Below, piece after piece: positions 54,794 through 63,069 of a stretch of 64,000 nt of DNA. The notes under the pieces were generated by a model, which was not told the DNA's origin, did not search any database, and saw only the letters and a program-made list of their open reading frames with translations. Each line of letters opens with the position of its first letter. The first letter of the stretch is position 1. The translations under genes and the position numbers were made by a program. Source of the DNA: Roseiterribacter gracilis (GTDB lineage Bacteria > Pseudomonadota > Alphaproteobacteria > BOG-932 > Roseiterribacteraceae); contig BOPV01000001.1 of assembly GCA_018332375.1 (NCBI GenBank), forward strand, positions 620,001 to 684,000, in the 5' to 3' direction.

Positions 54794-54877
54794 GCGCGCT
54801 ACCGCGTACGCGTGGTGGCCACGCATGCGGAAGCGACATGGCACGCGCGGTGCCGGGCGCTTTAGGGTGCGGCTTCC

Positions 54878-56371
54878 ATGAGTCCACCGCTTCATAGTTT
54901 CACGCCGCGCGAAGTCCGCACTGTCGTCTTCGGCGCCGTGCTGGGCATGTTTCTCGCCAGCCTCGACGCCACCATCGTCGCGACTGCGTTGCCGCAGATC
55001 GGCCGCGAGACCAATGCGCTGGATCATGTTGGCTGGATCGTCACCGCGTATCTGATTACCTCGACCGCAGCGTCGCCGATCTATGGGCGCCTGTCGGATC
55101 TCTATGGCCGTCGCACGATGCTGCAGACGGCGATCCTGATTTTCGTCGCGGCGTCGATCCTGTGTGCGCTCGCCGACAGTTTCGTGACCTTGGCGCTTGC
55201 GCGTGCGCTGCAGGGCGTCGGTGGTGGCGGCTTGATCGCAATGGCGCATGCAACCATCGCCGACGTGGTGGCGCCGCGCGATCGCGGTCGCTACCAGGGC
55301 ATCATCAGCGGTGCGTTCGCGGCGTCGAACGTGCTGGGGCCGATCCTGGGCGGGGTGCTGACCCAGCGTGCGGGCTGGCCGTGGATCTTCTGGATCAATC
55401 TTCCGCTGGGCCTGATCTGCGTCGTCGTTGCGCGCGCTGCGTTGAAGCGTCTGCATACGCCGCGCGTCGAACGCCGCGTCGATTGGTTGGGTGCGTTGCT
55501 CCTGATCCTGGCGACGACGGCAACGTTGCTGGTTGCGTCGACGGGTGGTCGCGACTTCGCCTGGCGCTCGTTCGAGATGGGCTTGCTTGCGCTGTTCGCA
55601 GTCGCCTTGTGGGGCGCGTTCGTGCAGCGCCAGCGCGTTGCTGCCGACCCGATCCTGCCGCCGCGCATGTTCAAGATCGCGCCCTACCGCGTGACGATCG
55701 CCAGCACCGCACTCGCCACCATGTCGCTGACCGGGCTGACCGTGTTGCTGCCGCTCTATCTGCAGTTGGCGCGCGGGCTGGATCCGGAAGCGGCAGGCTT
55801 CTCGTTGATTCCGGCGACGCTTGGATCGGTGTCGGGCTCGCTGGTCGCGGGTTGGTGGATCAGCCGCACCGGCCGCTACAAATTCTTCCCGATGCTGGGC
55901 TTCGCGCTGGGCGCGGTCGGTGCGGCCCTGTTGGCGTGGCGTGCGCCCGACCTGACCCAGGCGAGCCTGCTGCCGATTCTCGGCGCGCTGGGGCTGGGGA
56001 TCGGCTTCACCTTCCCGACGACGATGGTGATCGTGCAGAACGCGGTCGAACGGCGCGACCTGGGAAGCGCCACGGCGTCGGTCTCGTTCTTTCGTTCGTT
56101 GGGCGGCGCCACGGGCGTCGCACTGCTCTACGCGGTGTTCTCGGTGGCGTTCGGCACCGGCGCCGATGGGGAGAGCGGGCTGGTGCTGCTCGACCGTGCC
56201 GCCAGCAGCGGTGCCGCATTGGCGGTTGCGACTCGCGCCGACGCGCTCGATGGATTTCGCGCCGCTTTTGCCTGCGCCGGCTTGATCGCCGTGATCGGCT
56301 TCGTCCTGGCGCTGTTTCTCGAGGAAATGCCGCTCAAGCGCGGCGATGCGCCGCTGCCTTCTGTGGAATGA
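54878..56371 (+). CDS. MFS multidrug exporter, DHA2 (14-helix) family
   Basis: A 497-residue polytopic protein with about 14 helices. It shows D-A-T-I-V-A-T-A-L-P-Q-I (motif D1 of the DHA2 group), G-R-L-S-D-L-Y-G-R-R-T (motif A), and G-P-I-L-G-G-V-L (motif C). These motifs mark EmrB/QacA-type drug:H+ antiporters. No EmrA-like adaptor or regulator is nearby, so the substrate is unknown. It is followed by tRNA-Lys on the same strand. Confidence 0.88.
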   Translation: MSPPLHSFTPREVRTVVFGAVLGMFLASLDATIVATALPQIGRETNALDHVGWIVTAYLITSTAASPIYGRLSDLYGRRTMLQTAILIFVAASILCALADSFVTLALARALQGVGGGGLIAMAHATIADVVAPRDRGRYQGIISGAFAASNVLGPILGGVLTQRAGWPWIFWINLPLGLICVVVARAALKRLHTPRVERRVDWLGALLLILATTATLLVASTGGRDFAWRSFEMGLLALFAVALWGAFVQRQRVAADPILPPRMFKIAPYRVTIASTALATMSLTGLTVLLPLYLQLARGLDPEAAGFSLIPATLGSVSGSLVAGWWISRTGRYKFFPMLGFALGAVGAALLAWRAPDLTQASLLPILGALGLGIGFTFPTTMVIVQNAVERRDLGSATASVSFFRSLGGATGVALLYAVFSVAFGTGADGESGLVLLDRAASSGAALAVATRADALDGFRAAFACAGLIAVIGFVLALFLEEMPLKRGDAPLPSVE

Positions 56372-56445
56372 GGACCTGACGAGCGCTGGCCCTTAATTGA
56401 CCTCGGCGGCCGACGCCCCTAGGTTCCGCGCCACCCCGAAACGTC

Positions 56446-56521
56446 GATCCCGTAGCTCAGCTGGTAGAGCACGTGACTTTTAATCATGGGGTCGTGGGTT
56501 CGAGTCCCACCGGGATCACCA
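56446..56521 (+). tRNA. tRNA-Lys(UUU)
   Basis: A complete 76-nt cloverleaf. Acceptor GATCCCG pairs with CGGGATC, the anticodon stem CGTGA/TCATG encloses loop CTTTTAA with anticodon TTT, the T arm has GGTTCGAGTCC, and CCA is encoded. Confidence 0.96.
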
Positions 56522-56575
56522 ACCTGCGCTGCGCAGCAGAGCAGGTTGACCCTCCGAAGCTTTAGCGTAGGAGGG
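56521..56575. repeat. Two short inverted repeats after tRNA-Lys
   Basis: AACCTGC (56521-56527) pairs with GCAGGTT (56541-56547), and CCCTCC (56550-56555) pairs with GGAGGG (56570-56575) across AAGCTTTAGCG-type spacer. The second has the look of a dispersed hairpin element and may also end the tRNA transcript. Confidence 0.5.
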
Positions 56576-56629
56576 CTGCAACACGCATCGCAGCTTCGGT
56601 TGGCAGGCCATCGGCTTGCATATCGTCGG

Positions 56630-57544
56630 TCAGGCAGCGCCTTCGACCGCGAGGCGCGCCAGCGCAGCCGAGGCCAGGCGTGCTTCGGGCGGATCGGCGC
56701 GTGACGTGAGCATGATCGGCACCGCGGCGCCGAGTACGATCCCCGCTGCGGTCGCACCCGCGAATTGCACCATCGCTTTGAACAGCATGTTGCCCGCTTC
56801 AATCGTGGGTACCACAAGGACGTCTGCTTGCCCTGCGACGCGCCCTCCGATGCCTTTGATCTGCGCCGCTTCGAGCGAGACCGCATTGTCCAATGCGAGC
56901 GGTCCTGCAATTTCGGCGCGATCGTCAAGCGTGCGGCAGAGTTCATTCGCAAGGTCGGCGGCACGTTTCGAGGACGGAACGGAGTCGCTTGAAACCTCGG
57001 TCGCGGACAGGATCGCGACTTTGGGCATCTGCGCGCCGAGCATGCGCGCAAGTTCGACTGCATTGAGCGCGATGTCGCGCAGCGTGTCGTAGTCGGGTGC
57101 GACGTTGATCGCAGCGTCGCTGATCAGGAACGGACGCGGCAGCGCGCCCATCGACAGATGAAACACGTGCGTCAAGCGCCGGTCGCGGCGCAAACCGTAG
57201 GCGCGGTTCAACACCGCACGCAGCAGCGTGTCCGTGTGGACGTGGCCTTTCATCAAAGCGTGCACCGATCGGTCGCTCGCCAGTCGCGCGGCTGCTTCAG
57301 CGGCGGCGACTTCGGTGTCAGCGGCAACGATTCGGAACGGCGCGATGTCCCAATCCAGCGCGCGTGCCGCGGCTTGAATCCGCTGCGGATCGCCGATCAG
57401 GATCGGTTCGATCAAACCACGTTCGGTTGCGCCTTTGGCGCCCGCCAAGGCCAGCGTCGTATCGGCGCCGACCACCGCGGTGGGCATCGGCGTTGCCCGG
57501 GGCCCTGCGAGCGTCATGTCGGCGGCGCTGAGCATACCGGTCAC
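56630..57544 (-). CDS. pta: Phosphate acetyltransferase (sulfonate-pathway Pta)
   Basis: A 304-residue member of the phosphate acetyl/butyryltransferase family. M-K-G-H-V-H-T-D, P-F-L-I-S-D-A-A-I-N-V, A-I-L-S-A-T-E-V and D-V-L-V-V-P-T-I-E-A-G-N-M-L are family blocks. Next to xsc it would convert acetyl phosphate to acetyl-CoA. It starts at GTG overlapping the exporter stop (GTGA); an ATG three codons in is an alternative. Confidence 0.88.
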   Translation of the reverse strand: MTGMLSAADMTLAGPRATPMPTAVVGADTTLALAGAKGATERGLIEPILIGDPQRIQAAARALDWDIAPFRIVAADTEVAAAEAAARLASDRSVHALMKGHVHTDTLLRAVLNRAYGLRRDRRLTHVFHLSMGALPRPFLISDAAINVAPDYDTLRDIALNAVELARMLGAQMPKVAILSATEVSSDSVPSSKRAADLANELCRTLDDRAEIAGPLALDNAVSLEAAQIKGIGGRVAGQADVLVVPTIEAGNMLFKAMVQFAGATAAGIVLGAAVPIMLTSRADPPEARLASAALARLAVEGAA

Positions 57545-58581
57545 AGGTTGATGCAGAAGTAGACGAGCGCCAGGCTGCTTACGCCCAGCATCAGTAGCGA
57601 CAGCACGACCGTGATGCTGACGCGCGTGCCCGACTGCACGACAGATCTTGCATCGACGCCGAGCCCGAGCGCCGCCATCGAGAGCACGGTGAGCGCAGTG
57701 CCAAGTTCCGCCAGCGCTTCTGCGGTCGGACGAGGCAGAACCTCGATCCAGCGCAGCACGAACAGCGCAAGAAAGCCGACGATGAACCAGGGCACGACTT
57801 GCGAAATCCGCGGCAGCGTCTGCTGCAATGCATCGCGCGCAGCCCGGCGCCGCGCGATGAATGACAGCGCGATGATCACCGGCCCCAGCATCAGCACGCG
57901 CACCAGCTTCACCAGCGTTCCGATCTGCACCGCCAGCGGACTGACCGGCGCCGTCGCGGCGAGAACCTGCGGCACTGCATAGACGGTAAGACCGGCGAGC
58001 GCGCCGTACTGAAGCCCGGTCAAACCGAACAGCGGGATCAGCAGCGGCAAACACAGCACGACGACCACGCCCAGCACGGCGGTGAAAGCGATCGACGATG
58101 CGATGTCCTTGCCATTGGCGCCAATCACCGGCGCAACAGCCGCAATGGCGGAGTTGCCGCAGATCGCGTTGCCGCATGCAACGAGAACGGCCATGCGCCA
58201 AGGCAGCGCAAAACCGCGGCCGATGTAATAGCTACCGGTGGTCGTCAACACGACGATCGCGAGGATGCCGATCAGAAGTGCAGGCCCGGCCGCAACGATT
58301 GCGGTGACGCTCAGCGATGCACCCAGCAACACCACTGCGACTTCGAGCACGGTCTTGGCTGCAAACCGAATCCCGGGCGCGACGCGCGGGCCGGGCACGT
58401 ACAGGCTGCGCACGAGCGCACCGATCAGGATCGCCAGCACGAGACGCTCAATCCAGGCGCGTCCGAACAACTGTACTTCGAGCATCTCGAGCGCAGCAGC
58501 CGCCAGCACAATCAGCGCGCACATCACCAGACCGGGCACGAGACGCTGTGCATGCGCAGCAAAAGACGTGACGCCGCTCAT
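57541..58581 (-). CDS. YeiH/TauZ-type putative sulfate or sulfite exporter
   Basis: A 346-residue membrane protein with about ten helices of the UPF0324 (PF03601, YeiH) family. G-N-A-I-C-G-N-S-A-I-A-A-V-A-P-V and F-A-A-K-T-V-L-E-V-A-V-V-L-L-G are typical. Relatives named TauZ/CuyZ occur in taurine and cysteate degradation clusters, where sulfite or sulfate must leave the cell; the same role is inferred. It is divergent from xsc and coupled to pta. Confidence 0.82.
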   Translation of the reverse strand: MSGVTSFAAHAQRLVPGLVMCALIVLAAAALEMLEVQLFGRAWIERLVLAILIGALVRSLYVPGPRVAPGIRFAAKTVLEVAVVLLGASLSVTAIVAAGPALLIGILAIVVLTTTGSYYIGRGFALPWRMAVLVACGNAICGNSAIAAVAPVIGANGKDIASSIAFTAVLGVVVVLCLPLLIPLFGLTGLQYGALAGLTVYAVPQVLAATAPVSPLAVQIGTLVKLVRVLMLGPVIIALSFIARRRAARDALQQTLPRISQVVPWFIVGFLALFVLRWIEVLPRPTAEALAELGTALTVLSMAALGLGVDARSVVQSGTRVSITVVLSLLMLGVSSLALVYFCINL

Positions 58582-58897
58582 CGCGTGCGATCTGCAGCGT
58601 CGTCCATTCGGTCGGTCTGAAACGGCGTTTGAAGATCCACGAGGCGGGAAACTCTGCGGCTGCGCGTCCGCACATTCTGGGGAGCGGTTCCAGGGCGGTC
58701 CAATTCAAATGGAAAATCGACTTCATCAACTAAGCGAATGAAGCGTGCCGCAGCGACCGTCGGCGCGAAATCCGTCTCAAAATTTGAGACGTGCCTGCTC
58801 CGCAGCTCTTGTCTTCGCAGGCGCGACGGACGCATGGCATCGAGGTGCCAAATCGCTTCCGCCAAGGGGCGAAACAAAGTTGTCAGAGGAAACGTCG
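58582..58897. other. Divergent promoter region between exporter/pta and xsc
   Basis: This 316-base gap has no convincing gene. It must hold the promoters for both sides. The clearest element is the 19-bp palindrome at 58773-58791; the xsc Shine-Dalgarno AGAGGA lies just before the xsc ATG at 58898. Confidence 0.7.
58773..58791. promoter_or_regulatory. Perfect 19-bp palindrome, candidate operator of the xsc/pta genes
   Basis: CGTCTCAAA-A-TTTGAGACG is a perfect inverted repeat with 9-bp arms. Its centre is about 115 bases upstream of the xsc ATG in the divergent promoter region. It would suit a dimeric regulator. Whether the LysR protein encoded nearby or another regulator binds it cannot be told. 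Confidence 0.6.
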
Positions 58898-60685
58898 ATG
58901 AAGATGACGACCGAAGAAGCCTTCGTGAAAGTGCTGCAGATGCACGGGATCGAGCACGCGTTCGGCATTATTGGCTCGGCCTTCATGCCGATCTCGGATC
59001 TGTTTCCAAAAGCCGGCATCACCTTCTGGGACGTGGCGCACGAAACCAACGGCGGCCTGATGTGCGACGGCTACACGCGCACCACCGGGAAAGTCGCGAT
59101 GGCGATCGCGCAGAACGGTCCGGGCATCACCGGCTTTGTCACTGCGATCAAGACAGCCTACTGGAATCACACGCCGATGCTGTTGGTGACGCCGCAGGCG
59201 GCCAACAAGACGATCGGGCAGGGCGGCTTTCAGGAAGTGGAGCAGATGGCGCTGTTCCGCGATATGGTCGCCTACCAAGAAGAAGTGCGCGATGCGTCGC
59301 GCGTCGCCGAAGTACTGAACCGCGTCATCAGCAAGGCAAAGCGCCTGTCGGCACCATGCCAGATCAACATTCCGCGCGATTTCTGGACGCAGGTCATCGA
59401 TGTCGACCTGCCTGCGATGGTTGAGTTCGAACGTCCTGCAGGCGGCGCCCACGCGATTGCCGAAGCGGCGCGGCTTTTGTCGGACGCGAAGTTCCCGGTG
59501 ATCCTGTCCGGTGCCGGCGTGGTGATCGGCAATGCAGTCGCCGACTGCGTCGCGCTTGCCGAGAAGCTCGATGCGCCGGTCTGCAACAACTACCAGCACA
59601 ATGACAGTTTCCCGGGCTCGCATCGGCTGGCGGTTGGACCGCTGGGCTACAACGGATCGCGCGCGGCGATGGAACTGATCGCCAAAGCCGACGTCGTGCT
59701 GGCGCTTGGCACGCGTCTCAATCCGTTTTCGACCTTACCCGGCTACGGCATCGATTACTGGCCCAAGCAGGCCAAGATCATCCAGGTCGATATCAATGCC
59801 GACCGGATCGGCCTGACCAAGAAAGTATCGGTCGGCATCGTCGGCGACGCCTCGTCCGTCGCGCGCGCCTTGCTGGCGCAGCTTGCGCCGAGCGCGGGGA
59901 ATGCGGGGCGCAGCGAACGTACAGCGCTGATCCACCAGACCAAGTCGGCCTGGCTGCAGACTCTGTCGAGCATGGATCACGAAGACGACGATCCCGGCAC
60001 GAGCTGGAACAAGGATGCACGCCAGCGCGACAGCGACCGGCTTTCGCCGCGCCAGGCGTGGCGTGCAATCCAAGCCGGCTTGCCGCGCGACGCGATCATT
60101 TCAAGCGACATCGGCAACAATTGCGCCATCGGCAACGCCTATCCGTCGTTCGACCAGCCGCGCAAGTATCTCGCGCCCGGCCTGTTCGGCCCATGCGGCT
60201 ATGGGTTTCCGTCGATCGTCGGTGCCAAGATCGGCAATCCGAACACGCCGTGCGTCGGCTTTGCCGGTGACGGCGCGTTCGGCATTTCGATGAACGAGAT
60301 GAGTTCGATCAACCGTGCCGAATGGCCCGGCATTACGATGGTGATTTTCCGCAACTATCAGTGGGGCGCGGAAAAGCGGAACTCGATCCTTTGGTACGAC
60401 AATAATTTCGTCGGTACCGAACTCGACCCCGATCTCAGCTATGCGCGGATCGCCGAGGCATGCGGTTTCAAGGGCGTGATTGCGCGCACGCAGCGCGGTT
60501 TGACCGAGGCGCTGCAAAAAGCCTGCGCCGACCAACAGCAGCGTATCACTACCTTCATCGAAGTGATCCTGAACCAGGAGCTGGGCGAGCCATTCCGCCG
60601 CGACGCAATGAAAAAGCCCGTCGTGGTCGCAGGAATTTCACGCGACGACATGCGCCCGCAGGCGGGCGCATTCGCGGCCGGTTGA
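58898..60685 (+). CDS. xsc: Sulfoacetaldehyde acetyltransferase
   Basis: A 595-residue thiamine-diphosphate enzyme that splits sulfoacetaldehyde with phosphate to acetyl phosphate and sulfite. The N-terminus M-K-M-T-T-E-E-A-F-V-K-V-L-Q and G-I-I-G-S-A-F-M-P-I-S-D-L-F is highly characteristic of Xsc. The TPP-binding motif begins G-D-G-A-F-G-I-S-M-N and ends near F-R-N-Y-Q-W-G-A. AGAGGA precedes the ATG by seven bases; a longer reading frame upstream crosses the palindrome and is rejected. It is the hub of taurine, isethionate and sulfoacetate dissimilation. Confidence 0.95.
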   Translation: MKMTTEEAFVKVLQMHGIEHAFGIIGSAFMPISDLFPKAGITFWDVAHETNGGLMCDGYTRTTGKVAMAIAQNGPGITGFVTAIKTAYWNHTPMLLVTPQAANKTIGQGGFQEVEQMALFRDMVAYQEEVRDASRVAEVLNRVISKAKRLSAPCQINIPRDFWTQVIDVDLPAMVEFERPAGGAHAIAEAARLLSDAKFPVILSGAGVVIGNAVADCVALAEKLDAPVCNNYQHNDSFPGSHRLAVGPLGYNGSRAAMELIAKADVVLALGTRLNPFSTLPGYGIDYWPKQAKIIQVDINADRIGLTKKVSVGIVGDASSVARALLAQLAPSAGNAGRSERTALIHQTKSAWLQTLSSMDHEDDDPGTSWNKDARQRDSDRLSPRQAWRAIQAGLPRDAIISSDIGNNCAIGNAYPSFDQPRKYLAPGLFGPCGYGFPSIVGAKIGNPNTPCVGFAGDGAFGISMNEMSSINRAEWPGITMVIFRNYQWGAEKRNSILWYDNNFVGTELDPDLSYARIAEACGFKGVIARTQRGLTEALQKACADQQQRITTFIEVILNQELGEPFRRDAMKKPVVVAGISRDDMRPQAGAFAAG

Positions 60686-60695
60686 GCCTTCAATG

Positions 60696-61580
60696 CTAGT
60701 CGGCGCTTTGCGCGGGCGGCGACACCGACGCCAATTCGCGGGCGATGAACTGCGCCAGATGTTCGGCTGCGTCCGAGACGCCGCCCGGCCGACGATGCAT
60801 GACGAGCTGCACCGGCGGCAGCGGCGGCAGTTCTTCGCGACGGCCGAGCCGTCGCACCGACCGGTCGACCGCGCAGTTGGGGAAGATCGACACTGCGAGT
60901 CCCGACGCAACCGCGGCGTTCAGTCCCGCAATACTGTCGCAGACCGAACGGATCGACCAGCTACGTCCAGCCGCGCTGAGCGCATCGAGCGCGTACTGAC
61001 GATACACGCTGCCTTCGGGCAGAAGCGCCAGCGGCAGCGGGTTTTGCGTTTCAGGTTCGGCATTGCGGCCGGCCACCCAGATCAACGGTTCTTCGCGAAT
61101 GACTTCGCCGCGCTCGAATTCGGGCTGGTTGGTCATCACCGCAATATCCAGTTCGCCGCGCTGCAGCGCCTTGCTCAAGTGAACGCTGCGCGTGCAACGC
61201 AAATCGACCTCGACCTCAGGATGGCTGATCGAAAAATTGCGCAACACGTCCGGTAGCAAATAAGCGGCGTAGAGATCCGGCGTACCCAGCTTGACCGGGT
61301 GCGCGATCTGCCCGCGCGTCAGGCTGGTATAGGCGTCGTTGTTGAGGCGCACGATGGCGCGCGCGAATTCGAGCAGGATTTGCCCTTCGCTGGTCAGCAC
61401 CAGGCGACGTCGATGCGATTCAAACAAAGGGCGCTGCAGCCGCTCTTCGAGACGTTTGATCTGATGCGTGATCGCAGGCTGGCTGCGCCCAACCAACTTG
61501 CCGGCTGCGGTGATGCTGCCGGTTTCGACGATCGCGATGAACGTACGCATCAGCGAGATGTCCAAGTCGGGCAAAGTCAT
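60696..61580 (-). CDS. LysR-family transcriptional regulator (SauR-like position)
   Basis: A 294-residue regulator. The winged-helix N-terminus is L-M-R-T-F-I-A-I-V-E-T-G-S-I-T-A-A-G with R-S-Q-P-A-I-T-H-Q-I-K-R-L-E, followed by a periplasmic-binding-like effector domain. It is divergent from the sauU-type transporter with a 169-base gap, the usual LysR arrangement, and converges on xsc. Sulfoacetate or a derived metabolite is the likely inducer (inference). Confidence 0.85.
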   Translation of the reverse strand: MTLPDLDISLMRTFIAIVETGSITAAGKLVGRSQPAITHQIKRLEERLQRPLFESHRRRLVLTSEGQILLEFARAIVRLNNDAYTSLTRGQIAHPVKLGTPDLYAAYLLPDVLRNFSISHPEVEVDLRCTRSVHLSKALQRGELDIAVMTNQPEFERGEVIREEPLIWVAGRNAEPETQNPLPLALLPEGSVYRQYALDALSAAGRSWSIRSVCDSIAGLNAAVASGLAVSIFPNCAVDRSVRRLGRREELPPLPPVQLVMHRRPGGVSDAAEHLAQFIARELASVSPPAQSAD

Positions 61581-61749
61581 GAATCAACTGCTGTCATAAT
61601 CGCCGCGAATGTTTGCATTGAGAGAATAGATTTCACGCTGTGCGCTGACAACTTTACCGTGCGGGCAGGCCATCGCACAGGCGGCCTCGGTGAGCGCAAA
61701 GGTGGGTCAACCACCCGCGACCGTGACTTCGTGAACCGGGAGGAATCGA

Positions 61750-63069
61750 ATGGTGATCCGCAACGTCGCCAGTCGTTCGGTCTTGCTCATCATCTGTCTG
61801 CTTTACTTCATTCTCTATATCGACCGCGTAAACATCTCGACCGCGGCGCCGCTGATCCAAAAAGATCTCGGCTTGAGTGCAGTGCAACTTGGCTTGGTGT
61901 TCTCCGCGTTCGCCTATCCGTACGCGCTGTTCCAACTGGCCGGCGGGTGGTTGGGCGATCGCCTTGGGCCGCGGCTCGGCCTCACCATTTGCGCGGTTCT
62001 CGTTGCAATCGCCACTGTCTGTACCGGCGTCGTGGGCGGCCTCGCGACACTGTTCGCAGCGCGTCTGGTTCTCGGCATCGGCGAGGGACCTGCATTCTCC
62101 ACTGCAACTCGCGCGCTTGCCAATTGGATGAGTCCGACACAGCGCGGTTTCGCGCAGGGCATCACGCATTCGGCCGCGCGTCTCGGTAATGCGGTGACGC
62201 CGCCTTTGATCGCAGCGATCTCGGTGGCGCTGTCCTGGCGTGACTCGTTCTACATTCTGGGCGGCATCAGCCTGCTGTGGGCGATCGTCTGGTATTTCTA
62301 TTTCCGCGACGACCCGCGCACCCATCGTGGCGTGACGCCGGACGAGTTGAAGGATCTTCCGCCCGCAACGGTGGCGGCGACGCGCAAGCGGATTCCGTGG
62401 GGACCGTTGCTGCGCCGGATCCTGCCGGTGACGCTCACGGACTTTTGCTATGGTTGGATTCTCTGGCTGTATCTCAACTGGCTGCCGTCGTTCTTCACGC
62501 ACGAATACCATCTCGACATCAAGAAGTCGGCCGTGTTCGCCGCCGGCGTCTTCTTTGCCGGCGTGATCGGCGACACGGTCGGCGGCATCGCCAGCGACAT
62601 GATCCTCAAACGCACCGGCGACGTCGGGAAAGCGCGGGTGTCGGTGATTGTCGTCGGCTTCCTCGGCTCGTTCGCCTGCATGCTGCCGATTGCGTTTGGT
62701 GGCGGTGATCTCGCCGTCGTCGCGCCGTGTCTCGCAGCCGCGTTCTTCTTCAGCGAGCTGATCGTCGGTCCGATCTGGGCGGTGCCGATGGACATCGCAC
62801 CCGAATATTCCGGTGCCGCGAGCGGCTTCATGAATTTCGGCTTTGGCATGGCGGGGATCATCTCGCCGGTCGTGTTCGGTGCGCTGATCGACATGTCGGG
62901 CAGATGGGATTTGCCGTTCATCCTGTCGCTCGTCTTCCTGCCGCTCGGCGCGGTGCTCGCCTGCACGATGAAACCCGGCAAGCGCTTCATCGCACCCGAC
63001 GTGGGAACGCAATCGGACGGCGGCTATGCGGTCGGCAAAGCGGCGCTTCTTTCAGGAAAGCATTCATGA
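61750..63069 (+). CDS. sauU: MFS sulfoacetate transporter (SauU-like)
   Basis: A 439-residue, 12-helix major facilitator of the anion:cation symporter type. Y-I-D-R-V-N-I-S-T-A-A-P-L-I and G-W-L-G-D-R-L-G-P-R are present. Its place beside a SauS-like dehydrogenase and a LysR regulator matches sauU of Cupriavidus necator, the predicted sulfoacetate importer. Shine-Dalgarno GGGAGGAA lies five bases before the ATG. The stop overlaps the sauS ATG. Confidence 0.82.
   Translation: MVIRNVASRSVLLIICLLYFILYIDRVNISTAAPLIQKDLGLSAVQLGLVFSAFAYPYALFQLAGGWLGDRLGPRLGLTICAVLVAIATVCTGVVGGLATLFAARLVLGIGEGPAFSTATRALANWMSPTQRGFAQGITHSAARLGNAVTPPLIAAISVALSWRDSFYILGGISLLWAIVWYFYFRDDPRTHRGVTPDELKDLPPATVAATRKRIPWGPLLRRILPVTLTDFCYGWILWLYLNWLPSFFTHEYHLDIKKSAVFAAGVFFAGVIGDTVGGIASDMILKRTGDVGKARVSVIVVGFLGSFACMLPIAFGGGDLAVVAPCLAAAFFFSELIVGPIWAVPMDIAPEYSGAASGFMNFGFGMAGIISPVVFGALIDMSGRWDLPFILSLVFLPLGAVLACTMKPGKRFIAPDVGTQSDGGYAVGKAALLSGKHS

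Noticed and set aside
54794..54877. GCGTGG-TGG-CCACGC inverted repeat between coaD and the MFS gene
   Set aside because: The loop is only three bases and no T tract follows, so neither terminator nor operator can be supported.
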